Assembly: GCF_963583255.1 (NCBI RefSeq)
Contig: NC_084813.1
Coordinates: 4,218,501-4,282,500, forward strand
Source: Pyrus communis
Lineage: Eukaryota; Streptophyta; Magnoliopsida; Rosales; Rosaceae
Length of the DNA: 64,000 nt
Direction: 5' to 3'
Below are positions 41,513 to 52,600 of the stretch, piece after piece. A model generated the notes under the pieces. That model was not told the DNA's origin and searched no databases. It saw only the letters and a list, made by a program, of their open reading frames with translations. The stretch's first letter is position 1, and every line of letters starts with the position of its first letter. The translations under genes and the position numbers were made by a program.

Positions 41513-43223
41513 TTCTCATTCTACACATATTTTGTCCGCTGTTTTCATTTGAATTATTCAATCCGGATCAGAAATAAAATATGGGTGTGAAAATCAACTC
41601 CGACTTTCGGATTTATCTTATTCATTTTCAGACCTTTTGTCTTTCCCATGTAGGTTGAGTTGCCGAAAGTTTGAGTTTCTTCTCAAGTGTTTTTAAATTC
41701 ATCTAATACCCTGAGAGCATCTACAGTATAGAAATGCAAATTTGAAAATAAAAATCACCATCATATTTACATCTCATTTTACATTCCCGAAAAATGTATA
41801 TTTTAGTTATACACCAAAAGAGAAAAGTATATTTGGAATCCTATTTATCTTTCTCTTTGACTGGCGAAGTCCACCTGTGAAAAATGCAACTCTGACGGCT
41901 TTTTTGAGGACTGCAGGCAGCCACACATCAGGTCCCAACATTGATGTCCTGCCTAATTATTTACTTTTCTGCGAGCATGTACCACCGACCACTCCACGTT
42001 CTCTCCTCCACCTGTGCAGCCGCCAGGCCTTTGAAAAACCTTCGTGGTGGTAAATTTCAATCATTGTTACGTTAGTGGCAGTTGTGGCCACCGATCTGCA
42101 AGACTGCTAATTGTACAACTGTACCCCACTATCAAAGGATTCGGCTTCTCTGTTCTCTCAGTTCCAATACATCCTTATCTTTTCTTATTTTTTACGGTCA
42201 CAGTTAAGCTATGTTAGCATTTGATACTAATTTTTTTTAGAAAAATAATAAGATAAAAATCAATAGTGATATAAAATATAAACGTAACTTAATCGTGACC
42301 ATATAAATAAAAAAGAATGTGAATGTATGGAAACTGGAAGTGCTAAGAAGTCAGGTCCACTGTCAAATGGGTGACTAGCGATCTTAATACTGCTTTTGAA
42401 TTAGCTCTCACAGAGTTAGACTTTTATAATAATGAAGTCACGATAAACAAGGACGGAGCTATAAATTTTACAGGAGGTGGGCTAATATTTTATTACCAAA
42501 AAGTAAATATAAGTAATATTTTAAAGATGCAATTGGAACTAGTAAATTATGATATTTTTCTAATGGTAGTTAGCTGGGCGGGTTAAATTGTTAAAGTGCT
42601 ATATTATATGCGGTAAAAACGGTTAAAAGACCGTGTATGATATATTTTTGCCACGACTTGGACTGTGCTATAGTCAAAAGACCTTGTTATCTTCTTTTAA
42701 GCCCTTTGTTTAGAGCTTGTCTAGTTTTTTTAGGAATGGATTGAGTTCGGTAACTCATAAAATTCAAGGTATAATGAAATTAGATATGAATGATTTTTCA
42801 TTTTGAAGGAATTTGAAGGGAATTGATAGGAATGAAAAATCCCTCCTACCTGAGACCACTTATTAGTGGGCCGCACCCGAAGACAACACCACATAAAGAA
42901 TCCTTAATTATTATTTCATTCGGGTTTCCTGACTTGAGACCTCAAACTTCGGGGTTGCGGGTGTCCCTAACTCGGGACTTCACTTTGGGGTTTTCCATTA
43001 GTGATCCCAATTCAAGTGTTACTAATTTTAAGTGTCAAAAGAATGTGAAATGTCCCACATCGAAAACCTACAAAAATAAAAATATAATCACTTTTCAATT
43101 GCATCGAAACCTTAACGTCACAGTTGCTGGACTAGTAAGTGGTTAAATTATGATACTATTGACCCATTTAGTACAGGCCGCCCAGTCCCTAAAACCTTGA
43201 CATTAAGCCTCATTGCAAAAATA
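41513..43223. other. intergenic, no gene seen
   Basis: AT-rich spacer. Open frames at 41742-42053, 42371-42586 and 42823-43146 show no family features or splice context. The left part after 40849 should include the EngB 3' UTR. The right edge would be the 3' UTR of the minus-strand VQ gene. Confidence 0.45.
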
Positions 43224-43787
43224 CTATTCGAGGGTGATACTGGACAGGGTCCCTGGGCTGAGCAGCGGGAAGGAAAACCGATGATGGGAAGACGGGGACT
43301 GCCAATTCAGTGTCTCTGATGAGTCCACTGTGCTATCATGCACCTTCTGATGGCGAGGCATTGGACTCAGCTCCAAAGTATCCAACAAGTCCTTGTACAT
43401 AACAGAAAATGGAGAGCCAATTTCTGGTGAAGAATGGACATGATTTGGTACAGAAGACACACGGATATCGATCGGTGGAGGCGCTACGCTCTGGAGAGAC
43501 CGAGTCTCCATAAACTCCGGCGCGCAGGTGAGGCGCTGGACAAGCTCCCTGAAGTTAATGGGGTCAACTTTGTAGATTCTTGGTGGGGTTGGTGGGAGTG
43601 TTGCAACCGCAGGCTTCTTCCATGGCTTCGACGAAGATTTTTGAACCGAGTGGAGTGATGAATGGTGATGGGGAAGCTGCTTTGAGTTTGAAGTTGAACC
43701 CTTTGTTGGTTGGATGGTTTGGGACAAGTACTTGGTGGTGGAGGAGGAGGCTGAAGAGGAAGAGGAATAAGATCCCAATGGTTCCAT
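43224..43787 (-). CDS. VQ motif-containing protein (intronless, 187 aa)
   Basis: A single uninterrupted exon. Residues 79-88 read FRELVQRLTC, the FxxxVQxLTG motif that binds the C-terminal domain of WRKY transcription factors or MAP-kinase substrates, with Cys in place of the final Gly. It is preceded by PPRIYKVDPIN, the usual context. The N-terminal part (residues 1-60) is Ser-rich and the C-terminal part Ser/Pro-rich, so most of the protein is probably disordered, as in other VQ proteins. Small intronless VQ genes are common in plants and are often stress-induced regulators in the nucleus. A TATA box about 100 bp upstream fits this start. I cannot assign the subgroup. Confidence 0.88.
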   Translation of the reverse strand: MEPLGSYSSSSSASSSTTKYLSQTIQPTKGSTSNSKQLPHHHSSLHSVQKSSSKPWKKPAVATLPPTPPRIYKVDPINFRELVQRLTCAPEFMETRSLQSVAPPPIDIRVSSVPNHVHSSPEIGSPFSVMYKDLLDTLELSPMPRHQKVHDSTVDSSETLNWQSPSSHHRFSFPLLSPGTLSSITLE

Positions 43788-43888
43788 TGGGGGTGGAAGT
43801 TTGAAACTTCTAGGGTTTTTGAGGACTTAAAAGTGTGAGATTATTTCTGGGATTTGGTTTTCTTTGTGTTACGAAAATATTAGAAGCA

Positions 43889-43898
43889 CTATATATAG
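43889..43898 (-). promoter_or_regulatory. TATA box of the VQ gene
   Basis: On minus the sequence is CTATATATAG, 102-111 bases upstream of the VQ start codon at 43787. That leaves a leader of about 70 nt, normal for a plant gene. Confidence 0.65.
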
Positions 43899-44383
43899 AT
43901 TGGAAATGAGCAAAGAAGGGCAACGAGTGAAGCTGCTGGAGAAAGGGAAGATGGAGAAGAAGAAGAAGCATAGAATTTCAATCACGTTTTTCATCTTGAG
44001 CCGTCAGCTGTGACGACTGTATTATGTACGGAATTAGATCCTCTTTATATCCCCTCAAGTGGGATTCTTGGATCAATTAATAATAATCGTTGATTAAAGA
44101 TCGTACGGTCATAATTTTTTTTATCTTATATTTTTCAAGCAAAATTAGATTGTTTTACTTTTGAAAATATAAGAACCATTTAATTATAATCACATCATCT
44201 TTAATGAAAGATTGGTATTAATTGATTTCTCGAATTTCTAGTGAGGTGATCCTAAGAGGATCTAATTCCATAATGTACAAGTTCGCAATGTGGTCAAACC
44301 AAAAGTTGCGAGGAGAAAAGAAAACGGCTAACAGAGATTTGAAAATTGAAATACCATCTTCAAATACAAGCCTACGACATCAA
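43899..44383. other. intergenic; distal VQ promoter side and tRNA upstream region
   Basis: A GA-rich stretch (GAAGAAGAAGAAG near 43950 on plus) and AT-rich sequence. I see no gene. The open frame at 44222-44566 runs through the tRNA and is rejected. Confidence 0.5.
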
Positions 44384-44456
44384 GCGCCTGTAGCTCAGTG
44401 GATAGAGCGTCTGTTTCCTAAGCAGAAGGTCATAGGTTCGACCCCTATCTGGCGCG
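44384..44456 (+). tRNA. tRNA-Arg (anticodon CCT)
   Basis: The 73 nt fold as a standard cloverleaf. Acceptor stem GCGCCTG pairs with CTGGCGC with one T-T mismatch at 6-67. The D arm is GCTC-AGTGGATA-GAGC, the anticodon arm TCTGT-TTCCTAA-GCAGA, the variable loop AGGTC and the T arm ATAGG-TTCGACC-CCTAT, with discriminator G. The anticodon loop gives CCT, which reads AGG. A-box (TAGCTCAGTGG) and B-box (GGTTCGACCCC) are intact. There is no intron. Confidence 0.97.
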
Positions 44457-44466
44457 TTTATGACTA

Positions 44467-44472
44467 TTTTTT
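44467..44472 (+). terminator. pol III T-run terminator of tRNA-Arg
   Basis: Six consecutive T about 10 bases after the tRNA 3' end, as required for RNA polymerase III release. Confidence 0.85.
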
Positions 44473-45539
44473 GTCATTTTCTCTATTGGAGTCTCACCTA
44501 TCTAGTAGGAGGAGGTTGTCATTTTGTCAACCAGTGCATTACTCAGTTTTGGCACCCCTTCCATGAACTTTAATCTGAGAATTAAACCACTCCCTAGCAT
44601 CTCCATATTCCATCTATTCATTTTACATCTCCAATGCTTTTTTTCGAATGACATAAATTGCTACTTATTCTCCATTACTCTTTAGACCTACTCCAACTCG
44701 TTGGAGAAAAAGTTAAATTTTATGTTCTAAACCTACCCAACTTGCTCAAACCATTGAGTCAAATATGAGTTTTAACCTAAAACTCATTTTTTGGACAAAT
44801 TTAGACCAAAATCCCCGTTGAGTTAGTGGGATGGCCCACCATATATGTATGGGTGGTTTGATATGGGATCCCGAATTGTAATACTTCGTATTTAAAAAAT
44901 GGTTATATATATATATGTATATGTATGTATGTATGTATGTGCGAAGTTATTTTTATGTAATAATTTTATTGGGTTCCTTATATACACTATGAGTACAAAA
45001 AAAACTCGTATTTTTAGCATGTAAGTTAGTATAAATTCTTTCACTACAAGAATATATCTAAGCCTAGCTAGTACTTTTAAACTCAAATTTCTCCAACTCG
45101 AGAGGTTTCTAGTGTTTGCCATCCTCATTGTAGTTTGTAATTTTGTACATAACTTATATATGTATTAGATTGTTTTTGGTAGGCCTTCAAGCTGTTTTTA
45201 CTTGCTATTTGCAATTATCATTGCTATAGCCGAGTTTCAGGTGGGATTATTTAAGTAGTTTTTGCTTGGTTCATTTTTCTCCCAAGAATGAGGTGGAAGT
45301 TGGAAATTAATAGAAGTTAATGATTAGGATGAAGAGGTGGAAGTCTACTTAAGGGTGAGTTGGCAAGTTTGTAATCATTAGGAGTTAATGATTTGGTGAT
45401 TATTCTAAATGTGGAGGTGGGAAGCCTTTGGCTTATACATGTGTCTAAGTGCATGAGTTGGCAATATTTTGTGGTTTTAGAGCGTTGATTCACAAGGCTA
45501 AGAGGAATCTTAATCATTTGGCTACAATATTCTCTATTC
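44473..45539. other. intergenic; one CACTACAAGAATAT word
   Basis: No gene is seen. TTTCACTACAAGAATAT near 45040 resembles a CACTA terminus, but no subterminal repeats accompany it. A (TATG)n run lies at about 44915-44940. Confidence 0.45.
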
Positions 45540-46080
45540 AATTTTGTTCCAAATCTTCCAATGAGGTGAGAACGGGTGGGATTCATATTCCTTAGAGTTT
45601 GAACATGGCCTTTGATGCAAGGAACATCTTGCATGATATTCATTAGTTCATGATTAATCTAACACTAATTGTTTTTCCATTGGAACATATATCATTCTTA
45701 ATGATTAGGACAACATTTGTTGCCTTATTATTGGAACACATTTCATGGTAATGATTAGCACAATACTTGGTTTCTTTCTATTGGCACACTTGGAAGCTTT
45801 CTCCTCAACTAGATGGGAATGACGATGTCATGCAATCTTTATAAAGAAAGAAGCAAAAACCAACGGAGGACAGGGAAAAAAGAGAGAAGAAGAAGGGGAA
45901 GAAAAGAAAAAGAACAACTCCAACAAAAAGCTATCCTCCCATTCATATTACCTTCCTATTTTTCTTTTACATGTTCTTAGGGCTTTAAGGCATCTTTCAT
46001 TGTATTTGTAAGTTTCTCATATATAGTGACATACAATGAAAGCAAACCCTAGTGGATGTAGTCGATTTGGCGAACCACTT
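45540..46080. repeat. dispersed repeat, inverted relative of 17870-18320
   Basis: The minus strand reads AAAGGCCATGTTCAAACTCT near 45620, matching 18277-18306. The word GCGAACCACTTAAATCTTGTG near 46070 is the inverted relative of the block near 17920. It also holds a purine-rich AGAAGAAGGGGAAGAAAAG tract (45885-45915). The ends are undefined. Confidence 0.5.
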
Positions 46081-47659
46081 AAATCTTGTGTTGTTTATGC
46101 ATTTACATTTTGAGATCATTGCCATAAGAAGCACCCCCACCAAACCATCGAAAATATCCATTTATTTCACTTGAGAATGATGTACAATAAGTGTGAAACA
46201 AATCCCATAAAAATACATGAGACCTTACCCAACAAATCTCTCCACCAAACTCACCGTCGTTTTCATCTATATCAAAAGAAAGATATCCAAAAACTAGAAA
46301 TTTGTCCCGCCTATTTAACAAACCAAAACACCATCATTCATAGATTATATCATAGTACTTTCTTCATGAGAGTTGTTCGTCTGTCTCTCTACCATGATAT
46401 AGCCAAATTTCAGGAAAATTCAATGGTGCGACCGTCCAATAATTGAAATACCAACTCAGTCTCTAATCCCGTAAAAAACTGGACAGCCATGTTATGAGTA
46501 ACAAAACCCCATTTTTCATAGCTCTGATCGAAACACTTCCTTCACAAAAGTTGTTCCTTATCATCTCTTCTATAACATATCCAAAAACAACGACAATCCA
46601 ATCAATGTGCTGACTTGTACCGGAGTTCAAACAGCTGATGTTCGGTTGAGCTAGTTTTCTCTGCCAACCTCTTTGCATGGCCAACATCTCGAGTTTCTTT
46701 CGCTCACTTTCATGGAAGTTTTTCAGCAATCCGACTCCTACTACATATGTAGAATTTCAGTATATAAAAAAATGAGGAAATGGTAACATATTGCTTATCA
46801 TTTATACTGAAGATTATTATTTTGTTATTAATATTATGATTATACTACTTTTGTTACTAATCAATTTGATTTATATTGAAGCTTGCAAGGTTGTTAGATA
46901 AAATGTGAGTATCGATATCTATATGAACTTGACATATACATAAACATTCATGCAAAGCAATTAAAAGAGTTGTGTTGTGTCAAGTGCTCATTGGTGTAAA
47001 GTGTTTAAGTTGTGAGGATATTCAAGGGCTGAAGTTTGCCTTGAATATAAAATAATGAACCTTTGTCAGGCATAGGGTGCAGGGTTTGAGTATGCAAATT
47101 GGTTGATTATAAAAATAATGAAATCTTGTTTATGTCAAGCGTCGGGGGGAAGGGCTTGAATATACAATTGAGCGTCGGGGGAAGTGCTTGTATAATAAAG
47201 TGGAAACTGAGAGTTTAATTACAAAAATTGGGGTTAAGGGATGAACGGGAGTTAACTCATATTCTAAGGTATTCGGAGCTAAGTGGTATAAACATGTTAT
47301 GGGATGTGCAGGCTTGGGTGCCTTAGGTTTGTGTTGATGGGATTAGAAGGGAGTGAGTACATTTATGCATCTCATTGCATACATTTTATGTATTTGCAAG
47401 AGCTACTCATTTCAATTTAGTTGGTACTTTTGTTATGAATTAATTTTGTATACTAATATTTTATTTCCACTGCGCACTCAATAAATTATATGTAGTAAAC
47501 TCAAGCTTTTATTATGTAAGATTTGTTATATGATGTATGGTGTAATCGTGTCAAATTAATTTTATTTTCCACCATATCTTGTTTGTAGAATTTATTTCTA
47601 TAGCTAAGATATGGCTCACACCCTAACTCGTGAATAGTCTTTATTCGCGGGTCAGGGCA
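46081..47659. other. intergenic, no gene recognised
   Basis: Short open frames (46103-46729) lack family features. At about 47060-47190 the words GTCAGGCATAGGGTGCAGGG, GTCAAGCGTCGGGGGGAAGG and GAGCGTCGGGGGAAGTGCTT form an imperfect short tandem array. The end (CACACCCTAACTCGTGAATA ... GGGTCAGGGCATGACA) resembles an LTR end, but no partner was found. Confidence 0.4.
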
Positions 47660-48346
47660 TGACACAAATCCTAAACCGAAAGTTTTCGGGATGGAAATTT
47701 GAAGACCAATTCCAAACCGAAATTTCGATATTCCTAATTTTCGGGATTCCCGAAATATTTTCGATATTCTCAAATTTCATACAAATTGAAATAACAATCA
47801 TTCATACAAAGTCAAATTAACATGCAACCAAAATAAAATAAGTAACAAACCCAAAAGCAAAAAAAATAAGTTATAAACCTAATATGTTTGAAAACTAACA
47901 ATACAATTTTTTGATTTCGTGTTGAAGAAATAAACACATTTGGTTGAGAAGCAGTAGTGCAAGGTGAGTGTGTGTGGGAGGTTTGTACTGGCAGATGTGG
48001 CGATAAAAGGGCTATGGTTACTCTCTGTAAACCAAATGGCAAAGTTAAAATTTTGAAGTCCCAGAGTTGGACGACATTGTTGAACAAATGGAGCAAATGG
48101 CTATAGTTACTACCTGTAGACCACACCAACTATATTGCTACTAGTAGTTAGCAACAATTCAAATGTATAATAATATATATAATTTATTTTTAGTTCGGTA
48201 TGGGATTACTAAAACATTGAAGAGACCATACCGATTCCTGTGCCGAAATTTTGGGTTGATTCGGTATATCATCTCGAAAATTTTGAAAATTTTGGTTTTG
48301 GACTTTTTTGGTTTGGTTCGGGATTTCGGGAACTTTTTCCAACCCT
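47660..48346. mobile_element. hAT-like non-autonomous element, ends imperfect
   Basis: The right end reads GGTTTGGTTCGGGATTTCGG and then CTTTTTCCAACCCTA. The left region contains the inverted counterpart (CCTAAACCGAAAGTTTTCGG, then AATTTTCGGGATTCCCGAAA). Facing CCGAAA/TTTCGG-rich ends of this kind are common in plant hAT derivatives. I found no clean terminal repeat or target duplication on the left. Confidence 0.5.
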
Positions 48347-48574
48347 ACATATATGTGTAATTTTTTTAATTTATATTTATAAATTCATTAAATCCAATTG
48401 CTAAGATCTAATATGATCAAATCTAAGGGTCCAAATTTAAATACAACGACTAAAATAATTAAAAAAATTTCTTTCATAGAGTTCCATGAGTTTCATGGTG
48501 TCGGTCTAGTGATTTTTCAATATTTATCAGAATCTAAATATTTTTAGGTTAAATGTTCAGAATCTAAATATTCT

Positions 48575-48685
48575 TAGGTTCGATTTTCACCAAAGACGAA
48601 TTTGAACCACATTATTGCTAGTCCATTGTGAGTTTAAGTCAATTCCCTTCCCTTTAATGTGGATAATATCGTTTGTTCATTTTAA
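48575..48685 (+). mobile_element. SINE-like dispersed repeat, copy 6 (5'-truncated)
   Basis: It starts at TTCTTAGGTTCGATTTTCACC (B-box-like) and continues AAAGACGAATTTGAACCACA, TTATTGCTAGTCCATTGTGA and GATAATATCGTTTG. Only the 3' two thirds of the family sequence is present. Confidence 0.7.
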
Positions 48686-49693
48686 GAAAAAAATTATCCT
48701 AAATTTATTTTTTAATAATCTCGGGCTAAAATTTTACCCAAAAGGGTTGAAATGGAAAAACTATTTCTCACTTAAAATCTAAATTTTTTAAGTTAAAAAT
48801 TAACTCAAGACCTGGAGATGGTCTTAGAAATCTATTTAATGTTTATTTAGTAAAATAATGAGTTGACATGAAAAATTTAGTATTAATTCCGTTTTACACT
48901 CTAAAATTTGGAAATCATTTACAAAATAATTCTTGAAATTTTAATTTTCCATATTATAACACATAAGTTTTTAATTTTATCAATTTCACCCGTCCATCAA
49001 TTTTATCCAGGCCGCATTGACTTGGGCAGTGAGTTCCATGTTCGTTGAAAATAGATTTTTCAATACAACCGGAATACAGAAAGATACATTCACATATCAT
49101 TATACAAATAATAAAATATATATGTTAAAAAATTAATAATTTAAAAAACAAAATTTCACATATATAAAAACAATTAATATACCATGTTTCAGTCAATGAA
49201 AAATAAAAAACTTCTCTTTGTTGAGGCGCGTACACCTACCTTGCCCCGAACAAGCCTCGCCCACTCTGACCTGCATTTACCAAAGACCAGAATACAAAAA
49301 CCAGTGGACATGTCAACCACCATTTCCACGCCTTCGTCTTCCTCTTAAGCTCTCGAACCAACCCTCTTAACCTCCAACCCACAATAATTATTATTAATAT
49401 TATTTAATAGATATTCAAATTGAATACTTATTCTAATTTGATATTCCTTTGTTATTAGTTTTCCTCGTTGTTGCTTAAGAATAATTAAGAAGTCAATTAG
49501 TCGTTGTGCTTTCACTTTCTCCATTTGATCGGCTGGTAACTTCCTCCAATCCTTGACTCCAATTGAAGCAAAACCCCCCTCTCTTAAGCTGTATACTCCA
49601 ATGGGTTTCCTGTTTTTCTCTTCGTTTTTTCGATTTCTTTCCCAACACAGAGGCTTGGCGGTGGCGGTGGAAATTCGGAGTTGAATTTCAGGG
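48686..49693. other. intergenic; upstream region of the FLY-like gene
   Basis: AT-rich until about 49200, then more GC-balanced, consistent with a promoter/leader region of the gene starting at 49694. An open frame on minus (49345-49761) overlaps the first exon and is considered a shadow. I could not identify a TATA box with confidence. Confidence 0.45.
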
Positions 49694-52600
49694 ATGGGAT
49701 TTATGGGGTTTGGTTCGGGGGTCGTGAGGAATTTGGGGTGTTTGTGGTCTCGGCGGAGCAAGCTGTACTGGGTTGTATTCTGGGTTTGGGTTGCTTTTGT
49801 GCTTTTGCCGCCGGTGGCCGGTCTTCGACCCTTGCGGGAACGAGCTCGATCATGGGGCGATGAGGTTGGTAGTCGAAATTTTGGGTTTTTTTTCTTTCTA
49901 TGCTTAGTTTTGTTGCATTTGGTTGTTTGTGATTGAATTTTATGACGTTTTTAGGGTAAAGGTTGTGAATTTCAGTTGGAAATGTGAATTTGATCTGCCA
50001 AGTGCTATTTGTGTTTGTGTGTATGTAAATAATTATATAATATTTACTAGCTATATTAACTCATGGGAAGGATGTAGATGCGATGATAAATGTAAAATCA
50101 AAGTTCATGTTTCTAGAGATAGGATAATGGAGAGCTCAATATTGGTGTTATACTTGCTAGAAAACTTAAACATTCATGTTGTGAACCTTTGTTATGAACC
50201 CAGCTGCTTCAAAAAGTCATGGTCCGTAGTTAATTTAGTTGTAGATACTGAGTTCTGCAGCCCTTCGTTATTCTTAGTTCCGAGTTAGTTTAGTTAGAGA
50301 ACCGCAATAGTGGTGTTTCACTTGGAATGTTGATATGATCACTTAGACTATATGAGCAATGTCTTACATGTCCTGCAATATTTCTGTCTGCTTGTTACTT
50401 CCTAGGTTGTGCCCATTTTATGGGCTGCATTAAATGCATCTGTATGTGGCGGCTTATAACTTAGATAAAAGAACACTTATCCCCGCAACACGGCAAGAGT
50501 TTGACTCTCGCCATTCCCCTCCCCAAATAAAAGTAAAACGTCGCTTGCTGTTAATCAGTAATTTTTTCAATTACATGGCATTGATATAATTTGTTTGACA
50601 TATCCATATACTTTTTATGAGAAAGTAGGTTTATGACCAAAATTTGTTTTGGAATGGTATGAAATTGAACAAACCAACCTTTTAAATTCCTCAATTTTCT
50701 TTTTGCAGTGGCTATTTGTAAAAAAAGATGAAATTGATTTGGGACCATTTTCTACATGGAATATAACAGGAACTTACAGAGGTTTGTAACTTCTCATACT
50801 TTTGAATAATATTAGTTATTGCCGCTATTACTTGTTCAAAGTTTGTTCATTGCTAACTGGATCATAAGATATTCTTATTGTTCTCATTAGAATTTTGTAT
50901 CATGAAGCTTATTGCTGAAGTAATTGGGTTAGAAGCAGAAGTTGCAAAATATATATTCTTTATCTTAACAATGCTATTTTTCTTAATTCAAGAAACATAA
51001 TTCATTAAACAAGAACAGGACAATACAGGGAAAATGTTTTCCCACAAATATATGTCGAATAATAAACTAGGCTGACTAGCTAAACAAGCCAACAAAACTA
51101 GGCTGACTAGCTAAACAAACCAACAAAGACTGCTAATCTATGTAGAATATACTAGGCTTACTAGCTAAACAAACCAACAAAGACTGCATGATGCGAAATA
51201 TATTAAGCACACAAATTTTTCCCTCTTCTGACAATTGTAGCAAAGTATGTAAGTAGGGATCGTTCAAAACCGGGGATTAGGAGGGATTGCTAAACTCTTG
51301 AAAACTGACCTAAGAACTCCAAAACAAAGTTAAAAACACTAATTTGGACTCAAAGAATGAAAAACCAAAGTTAAAAAAAACAGCAACTAGAAGACTCAAA
51401 ACTGCCTAAAAACCACTTTCTGGGCAGTTTTGAGCACCTACACTAATTTGGACGAAATTGGTTGAAAACTTGACTCAAAACACTTAAAAACATGAACCAA
51501 AACAATTTCTAACTAAATTGAGACTTCAAAGTAAAGGGGGATTTGATTTGGACGAAATTAAAGTTGAGAAAACAGATTGCAAAGTAAAACTGATTTTGAA
51601 ACGTTTTTGGGGTTTTTAATGGATGATGGACTAGTTAGGGGTTCCTTCTCCACACATGACAAGTATGCAAATGACTCGATTTCCAGTTATTCCTTCATAG
51701 AATTATGAATGACAATGCCCCAAATTAACCATGACATCACTAGTTAATTCTCAAGTTTTCCTTGTGTTATTGAATTGGATGACATCATACGACAACCCAA
51801 AGCATTCTTCAAAAGTTCCTTACATGACATCATAATAAAGATACAATCAAAGATCATTACGTTCAATGAAAACTATAAGCATTGACAAAGCACTTGTGAC
51901 TATGACATCATGACACTTATGCTAGGAATTGAACTTAACGCGATTGTGACTAGCAACCTTCACTACTTGTGAATATAAGTGTGTGACAATTATGTGAAAC
52001 AAACTTATATTCTAGCATCATATTCATGCAAGCCAATTAAGTGTCGACCCCTAATTAACAAACACAAATACGTTATTACTCTCACAGTTAAGCCAATTGC
52101 ATTCACGATTCAAGAACTCATAACTGGAATTTATCAAATCAACTTGCACACATAGTTATGGCTTCGAAATCACCCCTAACCAATAGGGGTTTAGCCACTC
52201 ATGTTCATAGCAAAATGAAAGGAAAATAAATTAAACATTGAAATCATAAAACGAATTACACCTAGAATGCACCAACGACGAAGCTTGAGCATCCAAGAGT
52301 CTTTCCTTCTTTCTCCTTGCTACGGCACAAAGGTGGATGGGATGGTTGGGATGTGTTTTAGGATCAGGGATTATGGAATTGGATGGAGGATAGGCACGGC
52401 AAGGTGTAGTGTTTGGCTGGAATTGTGTTTTTAGGATTTTAGGATGTATAGAGTGGTGTGGCTAGATGATTGGACGAAAATTGGGTGAATGAGTGATCCC
52501 CCCAAGTTCCTTGCTGCAAAGCCTTATTTATAGGGCTAGGAAAGGTTTTTGAACTTAGTTGAAACACTTAAAGGATATATGTGTGTAGCTTGGACAAGGT

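Noticed and set aside
42823..43146. 107-codon frame on plus
   Set aside because: No family features, no splice signals, and repetitive-looking composition.
43434..43804. Plus-strand frames opposite the VQ gene
   Set aside because: The minus frame holds the VQ motif and an upstream TATA box; the plus frames have no features.
44222..44566. 114-codon open frame on plus
   Set aside because: It runs straight through the tRNA-Arg gene and its terminator and has no protein-family features.
45040..45056. CACTACAAGAATAT as a second CACTA element
   Set aside because: Only the terminal word is present, with no subterminal repeats or inverted partner.
49345..49761. 138-codon minus frame overlapping the FLY-like first exon
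   Set aside because: The plus exon fits the family and splices in phase; the minus frame is unsupported.
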